Origin: Paracoccaceae bacterium
Lineage (GTDB): Bacteria > Pseudomonadota > Alphaproteobacteria > Rhodobacterales > Rhodobacteraceae
DNA length: 64,000 bases
Direction of reading: 5' to 3'
NCBI GenBank assembly: GCA_018607905.1
Contig: JABBAP010000025.1
Location: 52,067 to 116,066 of the forward strand
In this document: positions 9,475-18,325 of the stretch, piece after piece
Position numbering within the stretch: the first letter of the stretch is position 1
Layout of the letters: the number at the start of each line of letters is the position of its first letter
Notes under the pieces: generated by a model
Told to the model about the DNA's origin: nothing
What the model saw: only the letters and a program-made list of their open reading frames with translations
Database searches by the model: none
Program-made: the position numbers and the translations under genes

Positions 9475-9711
9475 ATGGCCGGCGATAAACAAAACCTGCA
9501 AGATGCGTTCCTCAATAATGTACGTAAATCCAAAATTTCCGTGACAATTTTTCTGATCAACGGTGTGAAGCTGCAAGGCATGATCACGTGGTTCGATAAT
9601 TTCTGTGTGCTGCTGCGCCGCGATGGTCAAAGCCAACTGGTGTATAAACACGCGATTTCCACCATCATGCCAGCGCAAGCTGTGCAGCTTTATGATGGCG
9701 AGGAAAGCTAG
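9475..9711 (+). CDS. hfq: RNA chaperone Hfq
   Basis: 78 residues from the ATG at 9475 ([14 protein letters not shown]); an ATG ten codons upstream at 9445 is in frame but the family begins at the MA/QNLQD segment. Sm1 ([19 protein letters not shown]) and Sm2 ([10 protein letters not shown]) motifs are intact. Hfq forms a hexameric ring that pairs small RNAs with mRNAs. It lies 3 bases before hflX, the widely conserved hfq-hflX pairing. The Shine-Dalgarno sequence before 9475 is weak, so the start rests mainly on homology. Confidence 0.95.
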   Translation: MAGDKQNLQDAFLNNVRKSKISVTIFLINGVKLQGMITWFDNFCVLLRRDGQSQLVYKHAISTIMPAQAVQLYDGEES

Positions 9712-9714
9712 GAT

Positions 9715-10977
9715 TTGGAACGGGCCTGCGTCCTCCACCCCGACATCAAGAACAAAGAAACACGGCGTGCGCCTGAAAATTCGCTCGCCGAAGCTGTTTC
9801 TTTGGCCCATGCTCTGCGGCTCGATATTGGCTTTGCCGATGTTGTAAACCTGCGCAAACCGCAGGTCGGTTTGTTGTTTGGCAAAGGCAAGTTGGAAGAA
9901 ATCCACGAGAAGATCGAGGCCGAGGAAATTGGTCTTGTTATTATCGACGGCCCTGTTACGCCGATCCAACAGCGTAACCTAGAACGCCACTGGAAGGTCA
10001 AAGTGCTGGATCGCACTGGCCTTATCCTAGAAATTTTCGCAGATCGTGCCTCCACCCGCGAAGGTGTTTTGCAGGTTGATCTTGCCGCGCTCAATTACTC
10101 CAAAACTCGCCTCGTGCGCGCTTGGACCCACCTAGAACGGCAACGTGGCGGCCTCGGATTTGTTGGCGGTGCGGGTGAAACGCAAATTGAATCTGATCGC
10201 CGCGCCATTGATGATGCTATCGTTCGTTTGAAAAAACAGCTGTCCAAAGTTGTGAAAACCCGCGAACTGCACCGCGCCGCACGGGCCAAAGTGCCCTATC
10301 CGATTGTTGCCCTTGTTGGCTACACGAACGCGGGTAAATCGACACTGTTTAACAAATTAACGGGTGCGGATGTAATGGCCAAAGACATGCTCTTTGCCAC
10401 GCTCGATCCGACGATGCGCGAAATCGAATTGCCGCTGGGGCAGAAAATTATCCTGTCTGACACTGTTGGTTTCATCTCTGAGCTACCAACGCAGCTTGTT
10501 GCGGCCTTTCGTGCCACTTTGGAAGAAGTCCTTGATGCTGATTTGATCCTGCATGTTCGCGATATTGCGCATCCAGAATCCCAAGCCCAGTCCGACGACG
10601 TTACCGATATTCTGAACGACCTTGGTATTACCCAAGAGGCCAAAGACGGCATGATCGAGGTTTGGAATAAATCTGATCTGCTGGATCAAAAGGCGTTAGA
10701 AACTGCGCAAAACACGTCGGATCGCACTAAAAACATTCAAACAATTTCCGCCATCACAGGGCAGGGGATTGATACGCTGTTGCGCGATATCGAAGTCGCG
10801 ATTGAACCCCCAACCCAGACCGAAACCATCCGTTTAGCCTATTCCGAAGGCGCGCGTCGGGCTTGGTTGTTTGAACAAAACGTCATCGACGCCGAAGATT
10901 ATTGGGATCAGGGCTATGAATTGACCGTGACTTGGACGCCAAAACAGGCGGCGCAATTCGAAAAATACGGCGCTTAA
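9715..10977 (+). CDS. hflX: ribosome-associated GTPase HflX
   Basis: 420 residues starting at TTG 9715, with GAGG at 9700-9703 inside the end of hfq as the likely ribosome site. The N-terminal HflX domain and the linker motif with GGAGETQIE (about 140-160) precede the G domain: G1 GYTNAGKST, G3 DTVGF, G4 NKSD. HflX splits stalled or stressed 70S ribosomes. The coupling to hfq (3-base gap) and the rare start codon suggest translation dependent on hfq. The final residues run into a 109-base gap with no clear terminator. Confidence 0.94.
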   Translation: MERACVLHPDIKNKETRRAPENSLAEAVSLAHALRLDIGFADVVNLRKPQVGLLFGKGKLEEIHEKIEAEEIGLVIIDGPVTPIQQRNLERHWKVKVLDRTGLILEIFADRASTREGVLQVDLAALNYSKTRLVRAWTHLERQRGGLGFVGGAGETQIESDRRAIDDAIVRLKKQLSKVVKTRELHRAARAKVPYPIVALVGYTNAGKSTLFNKLTGADVMAKDMLFATLDPTMREIELPLGQKIILSDTVGFISELPTQLVAAFRATLEEVLDADLILHVRDIAHPESQAQSDDVTDILNDLGITQEAKDGMIEVWNKSDLLDQKALETAQNTSDRTKNIQTISAITGQGIDTLLRDIEVAIEPPTQTETIRLAYSEGARRAWLFEQNVIDAEDYWDQGYELTVTWTPKQAAQFEKYGA

Positions 10978-11086
10978 CGGGTCGCCCCACGTCTCAGTTT
11001 TGCGACACATCTTTAGCTGGCAAGGCCGCGTGCTCTTCCAACGGCGCACAATCCTGCTACATTTCGCGCAACTCAAGGATTGCTGA

Positions 11087-11989
11087 ATGACTGATCTTCC
11101 AACCTCTATCGATGCCACGCAAACCATGCTGTCCGATGAAAATTACATCTGCGACCGCTCGCTCGCGACGCTGATTTACCTCTCGCTCACCCTCAAACGC
11201 CCGATATTCCTTGAAGGCGAAGCAGGCGTTGGCAAAACCGAACTGGCCAAAACCCTCGCCACGGCTCTGGGGCGCGATTTAATCCGTTTGCAATGCTACG
11301 AGGGCCTTGATGCCAGCACTGCCGTTTATGAATGGAATTTTGCCGCTCAAATGATCGCAATGCGGGCCGCTGGCGATGGCGCCATGAAAGAAGACGCGCT
11401 CTTCACTGAAAAATACCTGATCAAACGCCCGCTATTGCAAGCGATGGAACCCAATCCCAAAGGCCCGCCAATCTTGCTGATTGACGAAATTGATCGCACT
11501 GACGAACCATTTGAGGCGTTCCTGCTCGAGGCCCTTTCAGATTACCAAGTCACCATTCCCGAACTTGGCACGATCAAGGCACCCGAACCGCCCATCGTCA
11601 TCCTAACATCCAACCGCACCCGCGAAGTGCACGACGCATTGAAACGCCGCTGCCTGTACCACTGGGTCGATTATCCGGGGTTCGAGCGCGAGGTCGAAAT
11701 CCTGCGCGCCCGCGCCCCCGAAGCCACCGAAACGCTGTCCCGAGAAGTGGTCGGTTTCATCCAACACCTGCGCGACGAAGACCTGTTCAAAAACCCCGGC
11801 GTCGCCGAAACAATTGACTGGGCCAAATGCCTTGTGGCCCTTGATGCCGTGGCCCTGTCACCTGAAGTTATCGCAGATACACTTGGCGCGGTTCTGAAAT
11901 ACCAAGACGACATCGCCAAAATCGCTGGCTCCGAAGCAACCCGCATCCTTGATCACGCCCGCGCCAATATCGCGAACTCGGGTCTTTGA
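11087..11989 (+). CDS. coxD: MoxR-family AAA+ ATPase, CoxD-like maturation factor
   Basis: 300 residues. Walker A GEAGVGKTE near residue 45, Walker B ILLIDEIDR near 128, sensor residue in ILTSNRTRE and arginine finger KRRC. MoxR ATPases act with VWA proteins to mature metalloenzymes; CoxD of Oligotropha is needed to build the Cu/Mo site of CO dehydrogenase. Here it heads the gene set leading to coxGSLM and a VWA partner (coxE) follows one gene later, so this role is inferred. Whether the metal-site modification applies to a form II enzyme is unknown. Confidence 0.85.
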   Translation: MTDLPTSIDATQTMLSDENYICDRSLATLIYLSLTLKRPIFLEGEAGVGKTELAKTLATALGRDLIRLQCYEGLDASTAVYEWNFAAQMIAMRAAGDGAMKEDALFTEKYLIKRPLLQAMEPNPKGPPILLIDEIDRTDEPFEAFLLEALSDYQVTIPELGTIKAPEPPIVILTSNRTREVHDALKRRCLYHWVDYPGFEREVEILRARAPEATETLSREVVGFIQHLRDEDLFKNPGVAETIDWAKCLVALDAVALSPEVIADTLGAVLKYQDDIAKIAGSEATRILDHARANIANSGL

Positions 11990-11992
11990 TCC

Positions 11993-12889
11993 ATGACCCT
12001 ACCGCATCTCCGCATCTCACAACCCCACAACGGCATCTTCGCCTATTACGATGGCCGCGTTGCGGGCTATCGGTTCGATCCACGTCCCAATTGGGTTGAT
12101 GAAGGCGGCCTAGGCCTTGGCATTGCCAGCTTCACCTTGGTTGAGGGCAAGGAGGCCATCGTTTACGACACAGGCACAACGCCCGCCCACGGAACCGCCA
12201 TCGCAGAGCACCTAAAAGGGCAGGGCGTTGAACGCATCCGCATCATCTATTCCCATTGGCACAAAGACCACATCGCAGGCACAGCGCAAATCCTCGCCGT
12301 CTTTCCAGACAGCCCAATTATCGCCAACATCCGCACCGCAGAACACCTAACGACGAACAAATCAGACCTCGAAAGCACACGCCGTTGGCCCCCGATCACC
12401 CCCTTGGCGCTGCCGACTGAAACCTTTGATGGAACGCTGAAACTCACGCTTGGGACGCGCGAACTCGAACTGCACTGCTTTAACATTCACTCCGACGATG
12501 CCTCAGTCATGTTCCTCCCAGCGGAACGCATTTTGTTAGCGGGCGACACTGTTGAGGACCCGATAACTTACGTCAATGAACCGCAAGATTTCGCCAAACA
12601 CATTGCGGATTTGCAACGCCTAAAATCCCTGAACGCGATCAAAATACTACCCTGCCACGGCGCCGACCCCGTGATCGCCTCTGGTGGGTATGACACCAAC
12701 CTAATTGATGCCACGCTAACCTATACCAACTGGCTCCAAAGCCTTGCTAACACGCCTGAAAATCCCACTCAATCGATCCAAGAAATCCTCGCAGATCACT
12801 TCACTGAAAACCACGTGGCATGGTTCGAACCCTACGCCGAGGTTCACGCCTCCAACGTGCAAGCAGCCCTCGGGTTGCGCGATGGCTGA
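11993..12889 (+). CDS. metallo-beta-lactamase-fold hydrolase in the cox-like locus
   Basis: 298 residues with the MBL zinc motif SHWHKDH (about residues 84-90), a later conserved His in NIHSDDAS and LLAGDTVED (metal-bridging Asp). These proteins hydrolyse thioesters, esters or phosphoesters; the substrate here is not evident. It sits 3 bases after the MoxR ATPase and overlaps the VWA gene by 8 bases, so it is embedded in the Mo-hydroxylase maturation operon between the usual coxD and coxE partners. No signal peptide is visible. Confidence 0.8.
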   Translation: MTLPHLRISQPHNGIFAYYDGRVAGYRFDPRPNWVDEGGLGLGIASFTLVEGKEAIVYDTGTTPAHGTAIAEHLKGQGVERIRIIYSHWHKDHIAGTAQILAVFPDSPIIANIRTAEHLTTNKSDLESTRRWPPITPLALPTETFDGTLKLTLGTRELELHCFNIHSDDASVMFLPAERILLAGDTVEDPITYVNEPQDFAKHIADLQRLKSLNAIKILPCHGADPVIASGGYDTNLIDATLTYTNWLQSLANTPENPTQSIQEILADHFTENHVAWFEPYAEVHASNVQAALGLRDG

Positions 12890-14123
12890 CCCTGTTAAAG
12901 ATCTGCCTGTAAACGGCAAACTGGTCGCAAATATCGTCTATTTCGTGCGCACGCTACGCCGTGCAGGCGTGCCCGTGGGCAGCGCACAAACCTTGCAAGC
13001 CATTCGCGCGGTCCAAGCCGCAGGTTTCAGCGCACGACGTGATTTCTTCTTCACGTTACGCGCCACACTGATCACCCGCGCCGAACACCTTGACGTGTTT
13101 GAACGCATCTTTTCGATGTTCTGGCGCGACCCAGAATTTCTGGAATTGATGGTGCAAACCATGCTGCCGATGATCCAAACACAAGGGGTGGAAAAGGAAA
13201 AGAAAACCGCCGAACAACGCGCCGCCGAAGCCATGATGGACGGCGCACCACCCCCGGCGCAACCCGATGTTGAAGACGCGCGCGAAGAGGTAGAAGTAGA
13301 CGCAGAATTTTCCTTTTCAGCAGATGAAAAACTCGGCTCGATGGATTTTGAACAAATGTCCAACGCCGAAATGGCACAAGCCAAACAGGCCATCGCAAAC
13401 ATGACTTTGCCGATCAAACCGATACAAAGCCGCCGTTTTTCACCCAGCCCCACAGGCAACCGCATTGACGCCCGCGCAACGCTGCGCGCCGCCATGCGCA
13501 CGGGCGGCGAGGTGATTGATTTACCAAAACGCAAACCCAAAACACGGCAACCAGACCTCGTGGCGCTGTGCGATATTTCGGGGTCCATGTCGACCTATTC
13601 GCGCCTGTTCATGCATTTTCTGCATTCCGTCTCAGTCACCAAAGGCCAAGGTTGGGCCCGCGTTCATGCTTTCACCTTCGGCACCCGCCTCACCAACATC
13701 ACCCGCAGCCTTTCGGAGCGTGATCCCGACGCAGCACTCAAGGCCGTTGGCGTTCAATCCCAAGACTGGGACGGGGGCACACGCATCGGCACATCGCTTG
13801 AAGAGTTCAACAAACACTGGTCGCGCCGCGTGTTGTCGCGCGGTGCCGTCGTGCTGTTGGTAACTGACGGGCTCGAGCGCCAAGACCCAGACGCATTGGC
13901 GCGTGAGATCAAACGCTTGCGCCTGTCCGCACGCCAAGTCATCTGGCTCAATCCCCTGATGCGCTGGGATGGGTTCACCCCACAAGCCGCAGGCATCCGC
14001 GCGATACTGCCCCACGTCGACAGCTTTCATTCCTGTCACAGTCTCAATTCTTTTCGTGATCTGACAACTGCACTTTCCTCTGGTGATACGGGCGAAAAAC
14101 AACGACTAATGGCGCTGCTATGA
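12882..14123 (+). CDS. coxE: VWA-domain protein, CoxE-like
   Basis: 413 residues from ATG 12882 (MADPVKDLPVNGK), which overlaps the end of the preceding gene by 8 bases. The C-terminal half is a von Willebrand A domain with the MIDAS DISGSMS near residue 230, a Thr in the GGTRIG loop and TDGLE. The middle is acidic and rich in Glu (about 100-160). CoxE-type proteins partner MoxR ATPases such as CoxD in metallocentre assembly. It overlaps the next gene by 4 bases (ATGA). The pairing with the upstream AAA+ gene supports the call. Confidence 0.87.
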   Translation: MADPVKDLPVNGKLVANIVYFVRTLRRAGVPVGSAQTLQAIRAVQAAGFSARRDFFFTLRATLITRAEHLDVFERIFSMFWRDPEFLELMVQTMLPMIQTQGVEKEKKTAEQRAAEAMMDGAPPPAQPDVEDAREEVEVDAEFSFSADEKLGSMDFEQMSNAEMAQAKQAIANMTLPIKPIQSRRFSPSPTGNRIDARATLRAAMRTGGEVIDLPKRKPKTRQPDLVALCDISGSMSTYSRLFMHFLHSVSVTKGQGWARVHAFTFGTRLTNITRSLSERDPDAALKAVGVQSQDWDGGTRIGTSLEEFNKHWSRRVLSRGAVVLLVTDGLERQDPDALAREIKRLRLSARQVIWLNPLMRWDGFTPQAAGIRAILPHVDSFHSCHSLNSFRDLTTALSSGDTGEKQRLMALL

Positions 14124-15094
14124 CAGAAAAAAACCTAGATAACATGCCCGCAGTAACGCTCGATTACATCGCGCAAGGCCACAAAGCCGCAATCGCGACA
14201 GTGATTGAAACATGGGGCAGCGCACCGCGCCCGGTTGGCGCACAGCTTGCCATCCGCGATGACGGCACGTTCCAAGGATCAGTGTCAGGTGGGTGTGTTG
14301 AGGGCGCAGTTGTCGCCGAAGCAATCGAGGTTTTGCAAACAGGCGAATGCCGCGTCTTAGAATACGGCGTGTCTGACGAAGAGGTCTTCGCCGTCGGCCT
14401 CGCCTGTGGGGGTGAAATCAAAATCCTCGTTGAGCCCGTCGGTTTAGGGCAGGGACCAAGTGTTGAAATGCTGCAAGCCTTGAACAATGCACGATCTGGC
14501 CGAACACCGATTGGCACGCAAACCAACCTTGCAACTTGGGACCGAAAACTGATCACCGCCGATGACGCGCCACAGCGTTTCACTACCGACAAATCTGGTG
14601 TCGATGATGGTATCTTTACCGCCGTTCAAAACCCGCCATTGCGCCTTATCGTTGTCGGTGCGGTCCACATTGCCCAAGCCTTGCTGCCCATGGCCCGCAT
14701 CGCTGGCTATGATCCCTACCTTATTGATCCGCGTGATAGTTTCGGCTCGCAGGCGCGTTTTCCAGATCAGGTGATCCTTAACGAATGGCCAGATGCCGCT
14801 GTTGAAACGCTTGGTCTTGATGCTCGCACGGCGCTTGTTACGCTGTCGCACGATCCCAAACTCGATTCTCCTGCTTTGGCTAGCGCGCTTAACTCCGATG
14901 CCTTTTACATCGGTGCGCTCGGCTCCAAACGCACGCACGCGAAACGTCGCGCACAGCTTACGAAAATGGGATTCACGAACACCCAGATTGATCGCATCCA
15001 CGGCCCCGTTGGCGCGAATATCGGGGCTGCAACACCGTCAGAGATCGCGATTTCCGTCATGGCGCAAATCACGCAAACCCTGCGCATGTCATGA
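14120..15094 (+). CDS. XdhC/CoxF-family molybdenum cofactor maturation protein
   Basis: 324 residues. The N-terminal XdhC_CoxI region has ETWGSAPRPVGAQ and the VSGGCVEG motif (about residues 50-57). The C-terminal Rossmann region includes LIVVGAVHIAQAL and ends with IGALGSKRTHAKR and GANIGAATPSEIA. XdhC proteins bind molybdenum cofactor, promote its sulfuration and insert it into hydroxylases of the xanthine dehydrogenase/CO dehydrogenase superfamily. It overlaps coxE and the following fusion gene by 4 bases each, so the proteins are made together. Confidence 0.88.
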   Translation: MTEKNLDNMPAVTLDYIAQGHKAAIATVIETWGSAPRPVGAQLAIRDDGTFQGSVSGGCVEGAVVAEAIEVLQTGECRVLEYGVSDEEVFAVGLACGGEIKILVEPVGLGQGPSVEMLQALNNARSGRTPIGTQTNLATWDRKLITADDAPQRFTTDKSGVDDGIFTAVQNPPLRLIVVGAVHIAQALLPMARIAGYDPYLIDPRDSFGSQARFPDQVILNEWPDAAVETLGLDARTALVTLSHDPKLDSPALASALNSDAFYIGALGSKRTHAKRRAQLTKMGFTNTQIDRIHGPVGANIGAATPSEIAISVMAQITQTLRMS

Positions 15095-16689
15095 AATTTG
15101 GCCCTGTTCCTACGGCCCACGCGATTGGCCACACGTTGGCCCATTCCCTTACGCAGGGCGGGTTTCGTCTGCCCAAAGGCCACCAAATCACCAGCTCAGA
15201 TGCGTTAAAGCTAACAATATTGGGAATTACTTCGCTTACCGTCGCACAGCTTGAGGCCAACGATATTGATGAAAACACCGCAGCGGCCCAGCTTGCTGCA
15301 TCTGTTGAGTGCGAAAACATCCGCATCACAGAGCCATTTTCAGGCCGCGTGAACCTGATCGCAAAGGGTAGCGGCGTCTTGCGCATCAAATCTGCAAACA
15401 TCGCAGCCTTCAATGAAATCGACGAAGCAATCACGATCGCGACCTTGCCAGATTACGCCCGTGTGTTTGACGGCACGTTGCTTGCGACAATCAAAATCAT
15501 CCCCTACGCCGCGGCACAAAACAGCGTGATGCAAGTCGCAAAAACACTGGGCCCAGATACGCTCACACTCCACCCAATGGGCCTCAAAACGGCGCGTCTG
15601 ATCCTGACAGAAACACCCAACTTCAAACCCTCACTGCTTGCCAAAGGCGAGGCTGCCGTTCGCGCGCGCACAACCGCACTTGGCCTTGATCTACAATCCG
15701 TTGAAACGGTTGCTCATACAGAAACCGCCGTCGCCGATGCCCTGCAATCTGGCGCGGCTGATCTAACACTAATCCTCGGTGCCTCAGCCACATCAGATCG
15801 CCAAGACGTTGCCCCAGCGGGCCTAGTTTCGGCTGGTGGCACGCTCACCCGTTTCGGCATGCCTGTTGATCCAGGCAATCTTTTGTTCTTTGGCGCGTTG
15901 AACGGCAATCCCGTTGTTGGCCTGCCTGGATGCGCGCGCTCGCCTGCGCTTAACGGAACGGATTGGGTGTTGGAACGGCTCTGCGCCAAACTGCCTGTCA
16001 CATCCCAAGGCATCGCCGCGATGGGCGTTGGGGGCCTGTTGAAAGAGGTCCCAGCTCGCCCACAACCACGCCGCAGTCTACCGATCAAACAGGGAAAACC
16101 TCATGTTCTGCTGCTGGCTGCAGGCAAATCCAGCCGAATGCGTGGGCAAAACAAACTGCTGCGTCAGATCGACGGTACTCCGTTGGTGGTGCGCACGGCG
16201 AAACGGCTTGCGCAATCTAATGCCGGCGGCATGACCATCGTGATTAACCCTGAAACCGTTGGTCTGGCTGTGGCCGTTCAAGGGCAGGGCGATCAGATCA
16301 TCCAAGCAAAAGACGCGAACTCTGGCCTCGCGGCGAGCCTTCGTGCGGGGATCAACGCGCTGCCCAAAACAGCAACGGCTGTCATCATCGCCCTTGCTGA
16401 CATGCCCGACGTAACAGCCCAAGACATTGACGCGCTTATCGCGGCCTTTGATCCCGCAAACGGCGCATTGATCGTTGCCCCAACAGCCCCAAACGGCAAA
16501 CGTGGCAATCCGGTGTTGTTTGATCGGCGCTACTTTGAACCCCTCGCATCGCTTACGGGTGATACGGGCGCCAAAGCCCTGATCGAGGCAGAAATCAGCA
16601 ACCTTTGTCTAGTGCCACGGGGCGCGGGTGTTCTTGTCGATCTTGATACGCCAGAGGCTTGGGACGTTTGGGAACAGAGCAACACCTAA
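15091..16689 (+). CDS. molybdopterin-binding / MobA-like nucleotidyltransferase fusion
   Basis: 532 residues in two parts. Residues 1-330 resemble the MoeA-like molybdopterin-binding fold, with LGASATSDRQDVAPAG and NPVVGLPGCARS. Residues about 340-532 are a MobA/MocA-like NTP transferase starting HVLLLAAGKSSRMRGQNKL, with ALADMPD and GNPVLF. MocA-type enzymes add CMP to molybdopterin to form MCD, the cofactor of CO dehydrogenase-type enzymes. This single chain could bind Mo-molybdopterin and cytidylate it for CoxL (inference). It overlaps the xdhC-type gene by 4 bases. Confidence 0.85.
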   Translation: MKFGPVPTAHAIGHTLAHSLTQGGFRLPKGHQITSSDALKLTILGITSLTVAQLEANDIDENTAAAQLAASVECENIRITEPFSGRVNLIAKGSGVLRIKSANIAAFNEIDEAITIATLPDYARVFDGTLLATIKIIPYAAAQNSVMQVAKTLGPDTLTLHPMGLKTARLILTETPNFKPSLLAKGEAAVRARTTALGLDLQSVETVAHTETAVADALQSGAADLTLILGASATSDRQDVAPAGLVSAGGTLTRFGMPVDPGNLLFFGALNGNPVVGLPGCARSPALNGTDWVLERLCAKLPVTSQGIAAMGVGGLLKEVPARPQPRRSLPIKQGKPHVLLLAAGKSSRMRGQNKLLRQIDGTPLVVRTAKRLAQSNAGGMTIVINPETVGLAVAVQGQGDQIIQAKDANSGLAASLRAGINALPKTATAVIIALADMPDVTAQDIDALIAAFDPANGALIVAPTAPNGKRGNPVLFDRRYFEPLASLTGDTGAKALIEAEISNLCLVPRGAGVLVDLDTPEAWDVWEQSNT

Positions 16690-16746
16690 CCCAATTTCTT
16701 GCTTTTTGGTCTTGCCCGTGCTTCCATCCGCGCCAAAGGGGAACAC

Positions 16747-17706
16747 ATGCCAGCGCTTACCTACGCCAGCCACGTCGAAAAAGTCCAAGCCGAAATTGAA
16801 GGTCGTGCACCTGCACGTTCTGCCATCGCAGCATCTTGGGCGCGGTCAGCATTCCATCATGGTTTGGAACCTGATCTACAGCTGAACCAAAATGTCCTGT
16901 CCCAATCTGAACTGAAACTGGAACAGGATCGCCTTGATCTGCTGTTGCATATTGCCCGACCCGTCATGGAGCAGCTGTTTGTTGCCGTCGTGAAAACGGG
17001 CTGCTGTGTTGTTCTGAGCAACAAAGACGGCGTGATCCTACATCGCTTGATCCATGACGTTGATCTGCAATCCATGAACGCAGTTGGTGCACGTTCTGGT
17101 GCGATCTGGTCTGAAGAACACGCAGGAACCAACGGGATCGGCACATGCGCCATCGAAGAGCGCCCTGTGATTGTTCACAAGGATCAGCATTTCCGCGAAG
17201 AAATTATCGGCATGTCCTGTGCGGGCGCGCCTATTTTTGACGTGACGGGCAACATGATCGCGGTGTTGGATATTTCCAGCGCACGGGATGATATGCACGC
17301 AAGTTTTGCGCAAGTCATGTCGTCGCTGGTAATAAATGCCGCCAATAAAATCGAAACAGAACACTTTCGCGCGTCGTTTAACGGGGCCAAAATCATTGTG
17401 GCCGAAGGGCATTCCAACCTTGGAACACCACTGCTGGCCTCGGATCGTGATGATCTTGTGATTGGCGCAAATCGTGCGGCGCGGCGACTGTTCGGCCTCC
17501 AAAATGAGACCTTTGCAATCCCGTTGCCGCGTCACGAAATACTAGCGGATGACACGCCTCCTGCGGGGTTGATGGATGCAGAACGCGCCACTGTGCGGCG
17601 TGCTTTGGCGGCGGCGCGGGGCAATGCCACGCGGGCGGCAAAAGCCCTCAGTGTCAGCCGTGCGACATTTTACAGGTTGCTCAAAAAACACGATATAGCA
17701 CTCTAA
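16747..17706 (+). CDS. GAF-Fis transcriptional regulator, AcoR-like without AAA+ domain
   Basis: 319 residues from ATG 16747, preceded by AAAGGGG. The N-terminus has the AcoR-type segment IAASWARSAFHHGLEPD and a GAF domain (about 60-210, with EEHAGTNGIGTC). The C-terminus is a Fis-type HTH (NATRAAKALSVSRATFYRLLK). The central AAA+ domain that sigma-54 activators of this family carry is absent; only a ~60-residue linker joins GAF and HTH. It lies between maturation and structural genes, and a perfect palindrome follows 2 bases after its stop, so it is probably the local regulator. Confidence 0.85.
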   Translation: MPALTYASHVEKVQAEIEGRAPARSAIAASWARSAFHHGLEPDLQLNQNVLSQSELKLEQDRLDLLLHIARPVMEQLFVAVVKTGCCVVLSNKDGVILHRLIHDVDLQSMNAVGARSGAIWSEEHAGTNGIGTCAIEERPVIVHKDQHFREEIIGMSCAGAPIFDVTGNMIAVLDISSARDDMHASFAQVMSSLVINAANKIETEHFRASFNGAKIIVAEGHSNLGTPLLASDRDDLVIGANRAARRLFGLQNETFAIPLPRHEILADDTPPAGLMDAERATVRRALAAARGNATRAAKALSVSRATFYRLLKKHDIAL

Positions 17707-17708
17707 GC

Positions 17709-17726
17709 TGTCTCAGCCCTGAGACA
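17709..17726. promoter_or_regulatory. perfect palindrome TGTCTCA-GCCC-TGAGACA, candidate operator
   Basis: Two 7-base arms separated by 4 bases, immediately after the GAF-Fis regulator gene and about 50 bases upstream of the predicted -35 of coxG. No T-run follows, so it is not a canonical terminator. The dyad symmetry suits a dimeric Fis-type HTH, making the adjacent regulator the likely binder (inference). Confidence 0.6.
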
Positions 17727-17775
17727 ATCTTACGGATTACGTGTGCCTAGGGCCACTCCGAAAGGGGCGCGAGCG

Positions 17776-17805
17776 TTGACAAGACGCGGTGCAATCGGGT
17801 CTATT
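17776..17805 (+). promoter_or_regulatory. predicted sigma-70-type promoter of coxGSLM
   Basis: TTGACA at 17776-17781 is a perfect -35 element; TCTATT at 17800-17805 is the best -10 with an 18-base spacer. It precedes the coxG start at 17833, where AACAGGAG provides the ribosome site. Spacing and position downstream of the palindrome fit activation from an upstream site. Confidence 0.5.
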
Positions 17806-17832
17806 TTTTGAACAACAGGAGAACTGCGTTAA

Positions 17833-18276
17833 ATGGATATGTCTGGCGAATACCGCATCGAAGCCTCAATCGACCAAGTCTGGGCGGCCATTCAAAACCC
17901 AGACATCCTAAAGGCGGCCATCCCTGGGTGTGAAGAATTGGATAAAACCAGCGACACCGAGATGAGCGCCAAAGTTTCGCTCAAGATCGGCCCCGTCAAA
18001 GCAAAATTTGCAGGCGAGGTTGAACTGCAAGACATGATCGAACCCACATCGCTCAAGATTCAAGGCGAAGGCAAGGGCGGTATCGCTGGCTTTGCCAAAG
18101 GTGGCGCAGATGTTCAACTGGCCGCCGACGGCGATGAAACAATTCTGACCTACACAGCCAAAGCCCAAGTCGGCGGCAAAATTGCCCAGCTTGGCTCACG
18201 GCTTATTCAATCCACGGCGGCAAAACTCGCTGATAAGTTCTTTGCAAACCTCAAGGACCAGCTCGCCAACACTTAA
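17833..18276 (+). CDS. coxG: CO dehydrogenase subunit G family protein (SRPBCC fold)
   Basis: 147 residues of the CoxG family: [19 protein letters not shown] at the start, AAIPGCEEL and [13 protein letters not shown] near the end are typical. CoxG proteins have a lipid/polyketide-like binding fold and in Oligotropha anchor CO dehydrogenase to the cytoplasmic membrane. This short version lacks the C-terminal membrane tail seen in longer CoxG, so anchoring is uncertain. First gene of the structural operon, 49 bases before coxS. Confidence 0.88.
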   Translation: MDMSGEYRIEASIDQVWAAIQNPDILKAAIPGCEELDKTSDTEMSAKVSLKIGPVKAKFAGEVELQDMIEPTSLKIQGEGKGGIAGFAKGGADVQLAADGDETILTYTAKAQVGGKIAQLGSRLIQSTAAKLADKFFANLKDQLANT

Positions 18277-18325
18277 TTTCATTCGACATAAGGCGCACTG
18301 CGCCCGTCATTTCTGGGAGGATACG

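Noticed and set aside
17709..17726. Terminator of the GAF-Fis regulator gene
   Set aside because: The 7-bp stem is not followed by a T-run, and its position fits an operator better.
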